DNA of 9,944 nt from CAZQYC01 sp043746555 (GCA_043746555.1 JAYTQU010000348.1:1-9944), one strand, 5' to 3'; positions 1 to 7,639 are shown, counted from the stretch's first letter. Notes: generated by a model from the sequence alone, not told the origin. A program made the numbers and translations.

Positions 1-44
1 CTGAAAAATACTCACGTACTGCCGTGTACGCTGCGCTTTTTCAG
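1..44. repeat. Imperfect hairpin with CTGAAAAA/TTTTTCAG arms (terminator or dispersed repeat)
   Basis: The outer arms CTGAAAAA (1-8) and TTTTTCAG (37-44) are perfectly complementary. Inside them, CGTAC (15-19) pairs with GTACG (26-30) around a six-base loop, with a few mismatches between the two stems. The T tract on one side and the A tract on the other would let the structure act as an intrinsic terminator on either strand, for example for a gene lying left of the window. The GC-rich tail that follows (44-60) and the overall shape also resemble short interspersed palindromic repeats of proteobacteria. There is no second copy in this window, so repeat status is inference. Confidence 0.5.
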
Positions 45-257
45 GCCGTTGCGCCTTGCCCCGCATCGCTTGATCCCAACCTGACAAAGTAGAACTAAGA
101 CGTTCTCACGTTCGAGCCGGCCCGAACCGCGTGATTTGGATATCGATGGATGTTCAGCTCTCAGTATGTGTGCGCCACCGTACGGACGCGCTTGCTTGGT
201 TGGTCTATAAATCGCGCACTGATGCAAATTCGCATACGCGCTTTACTGGACGACCCC

Positions 258-2099
258 ATGATTCACTTCAACAATGTTTCTAAATTCCGTTTTGGAATTG
301 TTTCCACTTTGTTTGCCATCTTCGTTGTCGGCTGCAGTAGCCGGCAAGACCCGATACTCGGGACGCCCGATGTAGGCATCGCTCCCACGATCGCCACTTT
401 ATCGCCATTGAACACTACGCCTGTTGTGACAGGCGTGGCGCTTGGCAGTAGTGTTGCGATCACGTTTAGCAAGCCCATGAACGCGGCAACAATTACGTCG
501 ACAACGTTTACGTTGGCGTGTCCAGCAGGTACACCGGTTGCCGCAAGCGTTGCGTATAACGCCGCCACTCAAGTCGCCACATTAACGCCAACCACAGCGC
601 TTCCGCCGAATACGCTATGCGTCGCGACTGTGACCACCGCGGTACAAGATAGCCAAGGCTTCGCGCTAGCGAACAACACTGTTTGGAGTTTCATGACGGC
701 AGCTACTGCCGATACAACCAGGCCAACCGTCACGCTGACTGCTCCAGCGGCAGGTGCGGTCAATGTGCCCACCAACTCTAAAATAACCGCCACTTTTAGC
801 GAGGCGATGAACGCAGCCACGATGTCAGGCGCTAGCTTCTCAGTCATGAACACTACGAATGCAACGGCAGTCACCGGCACCGTGGTGTATTCCGTCAATG
901 CCAAAACAGCAACGTTTACACCGTCTCCAGCGACGCTAGTAGGCAACTACACCGCTACCATTACCACAGCAGTTACCGATGTTGCAGGCAATGCCCTTGC
1001 AGTCAATTATGTGTGGAGCTTTACCGCAGTTGGAGTTGCCGACGTGACTGCACCGACCGTCACCGCTGTGAGTCCAGCCGATGCAAGCACGGGCAACTGC
1101 TTAACGAGACTCGTTAGCGCCACTTTCAGCGAATCGATGGATGCAACCACCATCTCTGCGACAACATTTAAGGTAACCGATAGCGGCGTTGCTGTCGCAG
1201 GCAGCGTCAGCTACGACGCGGCAAGTCGCATCGCAAGTTTTGTTCCCACTGCTGCTGCGGGTTTTGGGGCAAACAAAACGTTTGTAGCCACGATTACTTC
1301 CGGCGCCAACGGCGTAACGGATTTGGCGGGTAACGCGCTTGCAGTCGATAAAGTGTGGAGCTTTGCGACGGGAACGCAGGCGTGCACGAGTGCCGTGAAT
1401 TTACGCACGATCGCAGCGTTTGGCGCATTCGGCGGCGGTGCCGGCGCAACCAATCAGGGCATTAATACCGTCGTCAATGGCAACCTCGGCACCACTGCTG
1501 CCTGTACGTTGATCACAGGGTTTCATGATGCGACCAATGTGTACACGGAGACCACATCAAACGTTGGTGTAGTGAACGGCACTATTTACTGCGCGCCGCC
1601 TTTACCCGGCACTACGACCAGCCTGTCCATCGCGACACAAGCGCGCGCCGATGCAAACACGGCCTATAACGATTTAGCAGCACTGCCACCGGGCAGCGAT
1701 CCAGGTGCCGGCCAACTTGGTGGACTCACCTTGACACCTGCTACCTACACTTCGGCCGGAGGAACGTTTGCTGTCACCACAGGTGACTTAACTCTCGATG
1801 CGCAAGGCGATGCCAACGCAACCTGGGTGTTTCAGAGTGCGTCTGCATTAACAGTCGGCTTAAACGCAACGCCACGTCGCGTAGTACTGATCAACGGCGC
1901 ACAAGCGAAAAATGTTTTCTGGAAAGTCGGTAGTGCCGCGCGCATCGAAGACGGAAGCACCATGGTCGGTACCATCATCGCGCCTGCTGGCGTGACCATC
2001 TCCACCGCAGGCCAGACGATTCAGACCACGTTGATTGGACGCGCCATTGGCCTCACGGCTTCGGTGACCATGGTCAACACCACCATCGTTGCGCCGTGA
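258..2099 (+). CDS. Lipoprotein with three Big_5 Ig-like domains and a DUF3494 (ice-binding-like) domain
   Basis: The product is a probable surface or outer-membrane lipoprotein of 613 residues. A basic, hydrophobic signal peptide ends in a lipobox (Val-Val-Gly-Cys, Cys26), so lipidation at Cys26 is predicted. Three Big_5-type Ig-like domains follow at about residues 43-148, 153-257 and 263-371. Each has the family pattern of a TFS.xM motif near the start, a late 'D..GNALA'-like turn and a closing VWSF strand. Residues 379-612 match the DUF3494 (PF11999) beta-solenoid, with a GQLGGLTL segment, a WVFQ strand and the NGAQAKNVFW signature at 546-555. DUF3494 proteins include ice-binding proteins, but many family members in non-polar bacteria have no shown ice activity, so adhesion or surface binding is equally possible. 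I chose the ATG at 258 because it places the signal peptide at the N-terminus. An in-frame ATG at 150 would put 36 polar, basic residues in front of it. The Shine-Dalgarno signal is weak. An OmpA-family gene follows 65 bases downstream. Confidence 0.85.
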   Translation: MIHFNNVSKFRFGIVSTLFAIFVVGCSSRQDPILGTPDVGIAPTIATLSPLNTTPVVTGVALGSSVAITFSKPMNAATITSTTFTLACPAGTPVAASVAYNAATQVATLTPTTALPPNTLCVATVTTAVQDSQGFALANNTVWSFMTAATADTTRPTVTLTAPAAGAVNVPTNSKITATFSEAMNAATMSGASFSVMNTTNATAVTGTVVYSVNAKTATFTPSPATLVGNYTATITTAVTDVAGNALAVNYVWSFTAVGVADVTAPTVTAVSPADASTGNCLTRLVSATFSESMDATTISATTFKVTDSGVAVAGSVSYDAASRIASFVPTAAAGFGANKTFVATITSGANGVTDLAGNALAVDKVWSFATGTQACTSAVNLRTIAAFGAFGGGAGATNQGINTVVNGNLGTTAACTLITGFHDATNVYTETTSNVGVVNGTIYCAPPLPGTTTSLSIATQARADANTAYNDLAALPPGSDPGAGQLGGLTLTPATYTSAGGTFAVTTGDLTLDAQGDANATWVFQSASALTVGLNATPRRVVLINGAQAKNVFWKVGSAARIEDGSTMVGTIIAPAGVTISTAGQTIQTTLIGRAIGLTASVTMVNTTIVAP

Positions 2100-2152
2100 A
2101 CGTCATGCAACAACATCGACAACTCACAAACGCGATCATGATTAAAACTTCC

Positions 2153-2158
2153 GGGAAG
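2153..2158 (+). promoter_or_regulatory. Ribosome-binding site that decides the OmpA-family start
   Basis: GGGAAG lies six bases before the ATG at 2165 and is followed by an A-rich spacer. None of the earlier in-frame starts (2096, 2105, 2138) has a comparable signal, and only the 2165 start puts the signal peptide at the N-terminus. Confidence 0.6.
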
Positions 2159-2164
2159 AAAGCA

Positions 2165-3322
2165 ATGAAGAAAGTCAACACACTGCGATTACTGAGTCTC
2201 ACGATAGGTGCGCTGCTCGCGACATCTGCCTTAGCCGCGGACTACAGGGATGACACCTATTTTTACGGCGGGATAGGCTTGGGCAAAGCACGCGCAAAGA
2301 TCGACATCGATCGCATCGACAACATGTTTACTCCGGCGGCCATCGCCACCGCAATCGATGAGCGAAGTTTCGCTTTCAAAGTGTTTGGCGGTTATCAATT
2401 CAATCGCTACTTGGCGCTCGAAGGCGGTTACTTTGACCTCGGGAAATTCGGCTTTACATCTACTACGGTGCCGGCCGGAACGTTGCAAGGAGAAATCAAA
2501 TTGCGCGGTATCAACTTCGACGTTGTCGGCACGGTACCGCTCAGCAAACGCTGGTCGGCACTTGCTCGAGTAGGGGCGCAATACGCAGAGGCACGCGATT
2601 CCTTCTCCGGTACTGGCGCGGTCATCGTGCGTGAGCCGAATCCAAGTGCAAGAAAGACGAATTACAAATTCGGCCTCGGCATTCAAGTGGAATTCAATCC
2701 TTCGGTCCTGATGCGCGCTGAGATCGAACGGTATCGCATCAACGATGGATTAAATAATCACGGCGATATCGATACGGCAATGGTGTCGTTGCTATTTCCT
2801 TTTGGCCGCACTCCAGCGCCGCGACCCGTTGCAGCAACTGCCTATGTAGCACCACCACCACCGCCTGCACCAGAGCCAGTCGTAGCGCCGCCACCGCCGC
2901 CGCCTCCAGTCGTTGTGGCGCCGCCTCCACGTCGTCGCGTCAGCTTCTCTGCCGATTCATTGTTCACATTCGATCAGGCATCGATTCGACCGGCAGGCAA
3001 AGCAGACCTCGATAAGTTTGCCGCTGAACTAAAGGGAACACGATTCAGTGTGATCACAGTCGAAGGACATACGGACCGACTCGGCAGTAATGCCTACAAC
3101 CAAAAACTTTCCGAGCAACGCGCCGAAACAGTCAAGGCTTATCTGATTGCTTCGGGTGGTATCGATGGCACAAAGATATCGGCTGTTGGTAAGGGAGAGA
3201 CCGATCCAGTTACCAAGCCTGAGGATTGCAAAGGAACTAAACGCAACCCCAAATTGGTCGCCTGTCTGCAACCCGATCGACGTGTCGAAGTTGAAGTTGT
3301 CGGCTCACAAGCGGCGCCGTAG
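2165..3322 (+). CDS. OmpA-family outer-membrane protein (beta-barrel plus peptidoglycan-binding domain)
   Basis: This 385-residue protein should span the outer membrane and hold peptidoglycan. A classic signal peptide (residues 1-24, ending Ala-Leu-Ala) precedes an OmpA-like barrel of about residues 25-216, with alternating strands and a terminal strand ending in FPFG. A proline/alanine-rich linker (about 228-257) leads to the OmpA C-terminal domain (about 259-379). That domain has the GHTD...LSEQRAETV motif. Asp304 and Arg319 correspond to the Asp and Arg that bind diaminopimelate in this family. Cys355 and Cys367 match the conserved disulfide pair, and PDRRVEVEV closes the domain. The ATG at 2165 is preferred because GGGAAG lies six bases upstream and the signal peptide begins there. 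A GTG at 2096 overlapping the previous stop, and ATGs at 2105 and 2138, would add unneeded residues. The gene is probably co-transcribed with the DUF3494 lipoprotein gene. Confidence 0.9.
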   Translation: MKKVNTLRLLSLTIGALLATSALAADYRDDTYFYGGIGLGKARAKIDIDRIDNMFTPAAIATAIDERSFAFKVFGGYQFNRYLALEGGYFDLGKFGFTSTTVPAGTLQGEIKLRGINFDVVGTVPLSKRWSALARVGAQYAEARDSFSGTGAVIVREPNPSARKTNYKFGLGIQVEFNPSVLMRAEIERYRINDGLNNHGDIDTAMVSLLFPFGRTPAPRPVAATAYVAPPPPPAPEPVVAPPPPPPPVVVAPPPRRRVSFSADSLFTFDQASIRPAGKADLDKFAAELKGTRFSVITVEGHTDRLGSNAYNQKLSEQRAETVKAYLIASGGIDGTKISAVGKGETDPVTKPEDCKGTKRNPKLVACLQPDRRVEVEVVGSQAAP

Positions 3323-3676
3323 ATAGCCGAGATTAAGTGGCAATTGGTTGTTAATACGAGCGCCGACATTCTGGAAGCGACGCTCCGGACATCCATGTTG
3401 GTCAGAGCGGTTTTCAGCAATAGCGCAGCGTTTCCCCTGGCGCGGCCAACACGGACTCGACCTACGATGCGTTGGGTCGACAGATTGTCTTGGCGGCGAC
3501 GGCTAAATTGTTATTTTCTTTTGGCTTGCTGATTCATCCAATTGATCTACTAAGGAGCGGTCCCAGCTATTATAGATATTATGAGGGTCGCATACCAAGA
3601 ATGAATGGCTGCGGCGAATTGCGTTGAGTTGTTGTATTGTTCAGTCGAACCCACAATCCTTGCAGGATTCGACTGG
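3323..3676. other. Intergenic gap between the OmpA-family gene and ppc
   Basis: No convincing gene or clear rho-independent terminator was found in this stretch. The left part has no long hairpin with a T tract. The right part becomes AT-rich, and 3567-3583 contains overlapping TATTAT/TATAGA hexamers that could serve as a -10 element for ppc. The nearest -35-like hexamer, TTGATC at 3542-3547, is 20 bases from TATTAT at 3568, which is longer than usual, so a promoter is only plausible. A run of codons without stops from 3424 to 3624 has no start before 3601 and no recognised similarity. Confidence 0.4.
3664..3667 (+). promoter_or_regulatory. Ribosome-binding site for ppc
   Basis: AGGA (within GCAGGA, 3662-3667) sits nine bases before the ATG at 3677. 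It favours this start over the in-frame ATG at 3605, which has no purine-rich signal at a suitable distance. Confidence 0.5.
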
Positions 3677-6349
3677 ATGAGCGCCAAACCGATCACGCAA
3701 AACGCTGATATTCGCTATCTCGGGAAATTACTCGGAGATGTGATTCGTGCTTACGGCGGCGATGCGTTGTTTCAACGCATCGAAAACATTCGCGCGAGTT
3801 CGGTTGATCGCTATCGGGGCGTCGCCGATACATCGGCAATGGACCGTGGTCTCGATGCGTTGAATCTGGACGATACGCTGTCGTTCGTTCGCGGATTCAT
3901 GCTCTTTTCGATGCTTGCCAATTTGGCGGAAGACAGACAAGGCGCGAACAAAGTCTCTCGCGACGATTTGGCTTCTACTCTGGAGCGATTGGCCGAACAG
4001 GAAGTAACGCCCGAACAGGCAGCAGCGTTGCTCGATAGAGCATTGATCGTTCCTGTACTTACGGCGCACCCAACCGAGGTGATGCGCAAAAGCATGATCG
4101 ATCATCGCAATCGCATTGCGGAGCTGATGCGACATCGCGATCTGGGTCGCGAGTCAACGCCGGACGGCGATGCCATCGAGCCATCGATCGTTAGACAGAT
4201 CGCATTGCTATGGCAAACCAGGCCGTTGCGCCGTGAGCGAATATATGTTGCCGACGAAGTGGATATCGCACTCGCTTATATGCGCGATGTCTTTCTACCG
4301 ACGTTACCGGCACTGTACGCGCAGTGGGAACGAACCCTTGCTCGGCGAACGCGCAGCTTTTTACGCCTCGGTAGTTGGATTGGCGGCGATCGCGACGGCA
4401 ATCCCAATGTCAACGCCGAGTCGCTGCATCTGGCATTGCGACGCTCTTCGGAAGCGGTGCTCACTCACTATCTAAGTGAACTACATGCACTCGGCGCTGA
4501 GCTATCCATTTCCACCGAGCTCGCCGCGATTACCGCTGCAGTTGAAAAGCTGGCAGCGCAAAGCGGCGATAAGAATTCGGCACGGAGCGATGAACCGTAT
4601 CGACGAGCCCTCATCGGTTGTTATGCAAGAGTCGCCGCGACGTACGAGAAGATAACTGGACACCCACCGCCGCGTCATGCGTCGGTCGTGGGCGAGGCGT
4701 ATCAAACCGTAGAACAACTGCGAATGGATCTCGTCGATCTCGCGCAATCGCTCGGTCGCGGCGGCGAAGGGTTGTTGGCAACCGGCGGCTCACTAGGTCG
4801 ATTGATTCGTGCAGTGGAGACGTTTGGTTTTCATCTTGCAACATTGGATCTAAGACAAAGCGCCGATGTTCACGCGCGCGTGATTGCGGAGTTGTTGAAT
4901 AAGGCGGGTGTTGAGCCAGACTATCTCAAACTTGATGAAGCATCGCGCGTGGCGTTACTGCGTCGAGAGCTTTCCAGTGAACGATTGCTTGCGAGTCCGT
5001 TTGCTATCTACGCGGACGAAACCGTTTCGGAATTGACAATCGTGCGCGCGGCCGCGCAAGCGCACGCAACTTATGGGCTTGCATCGATTACGGCATACAT
5101 CGTTTCCAAATGCGAGAGCGTTTCGGATTTGTTGGAAGTCAATGTGCTACTAAAAGAGGCGGGGCTCTATCGTCCGCACAATCCTGGCGCGGTTGCGATC
5201 ATGGCTGTGCCGTTATTCGAAACCATCGCCGATCTAAAAAATGCACCCACTATCATGCGTGCGTGGTTCGCGTTGCCGGAAGCAAGCGCCGCCGCGCAAC
5301 TTCGCGGGTTTCAAGAAGTTATGGTCGGCTACTCCGATTCAAACAAGGACGGCGGATATCTGACTTCCGTGTGGAGTCTCAATCGAGCAACGCGCGCACT
5401 CGCCGAGGTGTTTGCCGAAGCGAAAACCTCGATGCAAATATTTCACGGTCGCGGCGGAGCTGTAGGTCGCGGCGGCGGTTCGTCATTTGCGGCAATTCGC
5501 GCACAGCCGGTCGGTACGGTACAAGGTCGCATTCGTATCACTGAACAAGGCGAAGTCATTGCTGCTAAGTACGGCACGCGAGAAAGTGCAGCCGCTAACT
5601 TGGAAGCCATTGCATCTGCGACGCTACTCTCATCGCTTGAAAAGCGATCCGCATCCGCAGCCGAAACCAAGCGCTTTGCCGAAGCGATGCAATCGTTGTC
5701 GCAAGTAGCATTTCGCAGTTATCGCTCCCTTGTTTACGAAACCGAAGGCTTCAATACGTTTTTCCGTCAACTCACGCCGCTGGCGGAAATTGCGCAACTC
5801 AAGATCGGTTCGCGACCGGCATCGCGTACCAAGTCGGATCGCATCGAAGACTTGCGCGCGATTCCGTGGGTGTTTAGCTGGTCGCAGGCGCGCGTGATGT
5901 TGCCGGGTTGGTATGGTTTAGGTCATGCGTTGCATGCATTTCCCGATCAATCTTTACTGCGTGAGATGGCCGAGGCTTGGCCGTTTTTTCAAACCACGCT
6001 CGACAATTTGGAGATGGTCCTTGCCAAATCCGACTTGAGTATCGCTGCGCGTTATTCCGATTTAGTTGTGGACCGCAAGCTTGCCGGCACGTTATTCAAT
6101 CGCATTCGATCGGACTGGACAATCACGCACGATGGTTTGCTAAGCGTAACAGGACAATCACGGTTGTTGGAAAAACATCCCGCATTGGACGAATCCATTC
6201 GACTGCGCTTGCCCTACATCGAGCCGCTGAATCTCCTGCAAGTCGAACTTCTCAAGCGTCATCGCGCCGGCGAGAACGACGCACGCGTACGCGATGGTAT
6301 TCATCTTTCGATCAACGCGATCGCCACTGCATTAAGAAATAGTGGCTAG
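3677..6349 (+). CDS. ppc: Phosphoenolpyruvate carboxylase
   Basis: The enzyme (EC 4.1.1.31) converts phosphoenolpyruvate and bicarbonate to oxaloacetate and phosphate, refilling the TCA cycle in the cytoplasm. The 890 residues are close to the 883 of E. coli Ppc. Family motifs appear in order: TAHPTE with catalytic His131, GGDRDGNPN (236-244), LDLRQ (390-394), GYSDSNKDGG (551-560), the glycine-rich FHGRGGAVGRGG loop (589-600), RITEQGE (about 620-626) and the PWVFSWSQ...PGWYG block near 730-747. The four residues that bind the inhibitor aspartate in the E. coli enzyme have equivalents here: Arg592, Lys784, Arg844 and Asn888 in the terminal RNSG. Aspartate feedback inhibition is therefore predicted. 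The ATG at 3677 is preferred because AGGA at 3664-3667 lies nine bases upstream and the conserved region starts soon after. An in-frame ATG at 3605 would add 24 residues without family support. The gene appears intact. Confidence 0.97.
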   Translation: MSAKPITQNADIRYLGKLLGDVIRAYGGDALFQRIENIRASSVDRYRGVADTSAMDRGLDALNLDDTLSFVRGFMLFSMLANLAEDRQGANKVSRDDLASTLERLAEQEVTPEQAAALLDRALIVPVLTAHPTEVMRKSMIDHRNRIAELMRHRDLGRESTPDGDAIEPSIVRQIALLWQTRPLRRERIYVADEVDIALAYMRDVFLPTLPALYAQWERTLARRTRSFLRLGSWIGGDRDGNPNVNAESLHLALRRSSEAVLTHYLSELHALGAELSISTELAAITAAVEKLAAQSGDKNSARSDEPYRRALIGCYARVAATYEKITGHPPPRHASVVGEAYQTVEQLRMDLVDLAQSLGRGGEGLLATGGSLGRLIRAVETFGFHLATLDLRQSADVHARVIAELLNKAGVEPDYLKLDEASRVALLRRELSSERLLASPFAIYADETVSELTIVRAAAQAHATYGLASITAYIVSKCESVSDLLEVNVLLKEAGLYRPHNPGAVAIMAVPLFETIADLKNAPTIMRAWFALPEASAAAQLRGFQEVMVGYSDSNKDGGYLTSVWSLNRATRALAEVFAEAKTSMQIFHGRGGAVGRGGGSSFAAIRAQPVGTVQGRIRITEQGEVIAAKYGTRESAAANLEAIASATLLSSLEKRSASAAETKRFAEAMQSLSQVAFRSYRSLVYETEGFNTFFRQLTPLAEIAQLKIGSRPASRTKSDRIEDLRAIPWVFSWSQARVMLPGWYGLGHALHAFPDQSLLREMAEAWPFFQTTLDNLEMVLAKSDLSIAARYSDLVVDRKLAGTLFNRIRSDWTITHDGLLSVTGQSRLLEKHPALDESIRLRLPYIEPLNLLQVELLKRHRAGENDARVRDGIHLSINAIATALRNSG

Positions 6350-6443
6350 CAATCGACAAAGATCGGGAGCCCGTTCGCTCTTGCAAGTGACGAGATCGTT
6401 TACATGGGAGCAAGGTGCCGGACTTGTATCTTTGGACCTTTCA

Positions 6444-6566
6444 TTATTGTTGATGGCATCGGAGCGGTTTGCAGAGTGTAGAGGGATCGCGGTGTTGAAA
6501 CGCTGCGACTTCGGTGAGTGAGGCGATACGCTGGTTGGCGGCTTCGCGCGAGTTGCAAAAGAGAAC
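6444..6566 (-). pseudogene. Relic resembling the C-terminal helix-turn-helix of a Y1/REP-associated transposase
   Basis: One minus-strand frame, open only from a TAA at 6567-6569 to a TAA at 6444-6446, reads NSREAANQRI and then SLTEVAAFQHRDPSTL. This strongly recalls the C-terminal segment of long Y1_Tnp (IS200-like or REP-associated) transposases, where an Ala/Arg-rich helix is followed by 'SLTEVA..FGRD.STLS..L'. The usual FGRD is degraded to QHRD. There is no start codon, no HUH motif and no catalytic tyrosine region upstream in any frame, so it would be a broken end only. The assignment rests on motif recall over about 35 residues and could be coincidence. Confidence 0.4.
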
Positions 6567-6704
6567 TTAGAGGCCGCATTACTATCGCCAGAACCGCTTC
6601 AACAGTCAAACTGCGCGGTCAGTGACTGATGCTTTTGTAGCTTGCGCGTTCGGTATTTGTTCGCCGCGCATGCGATGGTCCGTCACTTGGATGCCGTGTA
6701 ATCC

Positions 6705-6741
6705 TGAAAAAAAGGGGAGTGAAAAAAAGGGGAGCCTCCCC
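6705..6741 (-). terminator. Rho-independent terminator of the cinA-type gene, with duplicated unit
   Basis: Read on the minus strand, GGGGA-GGC-TCCCC (6741-6729) forms a short GC hairpin followed by seven Ts (6728-6722), 16 bases after the stop codon of the cinA-type gene. The 15-base plus-strand unit TGAAAAAAAGGGGAG occurs twice in exact tandem (6705-6719 and 6720-6734). The CTCCCC plus T7 half of the terminator is therefore present twice, giving an alternative 3' arm and a second T tract. Confidence 0.75.
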
Positions 6742-6756
6742 ATTTCCATACTCACG

Positions 6757-7500
6757 TCATTCGATCGGCGTTTCCCCGGCAGCGACAATCAGCGCTTTAA
6801 TTTTCTCGACGACGTCGCGCAGTATTTTTTCATCGGTGCCGCGCGCGACAAGCGATGTGCCGTATCGACCGTCGCGCGTGAACGGATAGCTGCCGATATC
6901 CACGGTAGGGTGTTCGGTTTGAATGTCGCTTAGCGCTTTCGCGATGGTGCTTTCACCCAAATACGCCGTGATCGAACGCGATTGCACGATCGCGCCGCCG
7001 GTCAGTTTCGAGGCGAGCGTCCCAAGCATCGCGCGCATCACAGTGGGAATGCCCGCCATCACGTAGACATTGCCGATAAAAAATCCCGGTGGCCCGCCGG
7101 TGAGGTTGTCGATCAGTCCGGCGCCTTCCGGCACCATCGCCATGCGCAGTCGAGCCGTCATGACTTCAGGCACCGCTTCGCGCGTGCGAATGAACGCCGC
7201 GATCCCGGGATGCTCGATGAGTTTCACGCCAAACGCCTTCGCGATACTTTCGGCGGTGATATCGTCATGCGTGGGTCCGATGCCGCCCGTCGTGAACACA
7301 TAGTCGTGACGCGCACGAACGTCGTTCACCACCGAGACGATGGTCGATTCGATATCCGGTATAACGCGCGCTTCCATGACGCGAATTCCCCATCCGCCTA
7401 ACGCGATCGAAATATCGCGGAGGTTTGTATCCTGCGTTCGACCCGATAAGATCTCATTGCCGATGATGACTACCGCCGCCGTGACAATTCGATCGCTCAT
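6757..7500 (-). CDS. CinA-type molybdopterin-binding-domain protein, stand-alone N-terminal form
   Basis: This 247-residue protein is a single MoCF_biosynth domain (PF00994, COG1058), the N-terminal half of CinA. Visible signatures are IIGNEIL (about 12-18), the TTGGIGPTHDD nucleotide/pterin-binding loop (70-80), NLTGGPPGF (about 132-140) and MAGIP (148-152). The C-terminal nicotinamide-nucleotide amidase domain of full CinA (about 160 more residues) is absent. COG1058 domains have been linked to hydrolysis of ADP-ribose-type dinucleotides. The name 'competence/damage-inducible' comes from other species and says little here. A role in nucleotide or cofactor repair is inference. The ATG at 7500 fits the conserved start (MSDRIVTAAVVIIGNE) and has GGGA eight bases upstream. 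A GTG at 7524 adds eight residues and has no ribosome-binding signal. The gene is divergent from the dehydrogenase gene and ends in its own terminator. Confidence 0.9.
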   Translation of the reverse strand: MSDRIVTAAVVIIGNEILSGRTQDTNLRDISIALGGWGIRVMEARVIPDIESTIVSVVNDVRARHDYVFTTGGIGPTHDDITAESIAKAFGVKLIEHPGIAAFIRTREAVPEVMTARLRMAMVPEGAGLIDNLTGGPPGFFIGNVYVMAGIPTVMRAMLGTLASKLTGGAIVQSRSITAYLGESTIAKALSDIQTEHPTVDIGSYPFTRDGRYGTSLVARGTDEKILRDVVEKIKALIVAAGETPIE

Positions 7501-7556
7501 CTTTGATTCCCAACGTTGGCGCACATTTCGAGGATGACAAGGATAAATGCGTGACG

Positions 7557-7594
7557 CTCGCGAAGCGAGATCGACGCGCGAAATATTTCTCGCG
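7557..7594. promoter_or_regulatory. Two adjacent palindromes upstream of the cinA-type gene
   Basis: CTCGC-GAA-GCGAG (7557-7569) is a perfect five-pair hairpin. Five bases further, CGCGCGAAATATTTCTCGCG (7575-7594) is a 20-base inverted repeat with one mismatched pair and the perfect core GAAATATTTC. They lie 57-94 bases upstream of the cinA-type start and within the divergent gap. Their symmetry would suit a dimeric DNA-binding protein or an mRNA leader structure. Function is unknown. Confidence 0.4.
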
Positions 7595-7639
7595 ATCGGA
7601 TGAAGTCGTGGTTTAGGGTAGGATGCGAGTGTGCGGACT

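Larger units (their letters stand above)
6350..6756. other. Intergenic gap between ppc and the convergent cinA-type gene
   Basis: This 407-base stretch separates two convergent genes. No terminator with a T tract is seen on the plus strand just after ppc. The minus strand contains a short relic resembling a transposase C-terminus (6444-6566), and the terminator for the minus-strand gene lies at 6705-6741. The remaining short open frames on both strands have unusual composition and either run into the neighbouring gene or lack a start. I do not regard them as genes. Confidence 0.5.

Noticed and set aside
206..211. TATAAA hexamer upstream of the lipoprotein gene as a -10 element
   Set aside because: No acceptable -35 hexamer lies 16-18 bases upstream (CGGACG there), so I do not call a promoter.
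150..257. Upstream in-frame ATG that would extend the DUF3494 lipoprotein by 36 residues
   Set aside because: It would bury the lipoprotein signal peptide inside the protein; the ATG at 258 places it correctly.
2096..2164. GTG start overlapping the stop of the lipoprotein gene, suggesting translational coupling
   Set aside because: The extra 23 residues would precede a clean signal peptide, and the ATG at 2165 has its own ribosome-binding site.
3344..3627. Short plus-strand open frames between the OmpA-family gene and ppc, including one with LLFSFG-like barrel strand wording
   Set aside because: They have only a TTG start or no start, no ribosome-binding signal and no convincing family resemblance.
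5110..5544. A 144-residue open frame inside ppc
   Set aside because: It is an alternate-frame shadow of an intact conserved gene, very Arg/Ser-rich and without a start signal.
6606..6933. Open frames on both strands crossing the terminator and the end of the cinA-type gene
   Set aside because: They run through the T/A tracts of the terminator and through conserved coding sequence of another frame, so they are chance frames.
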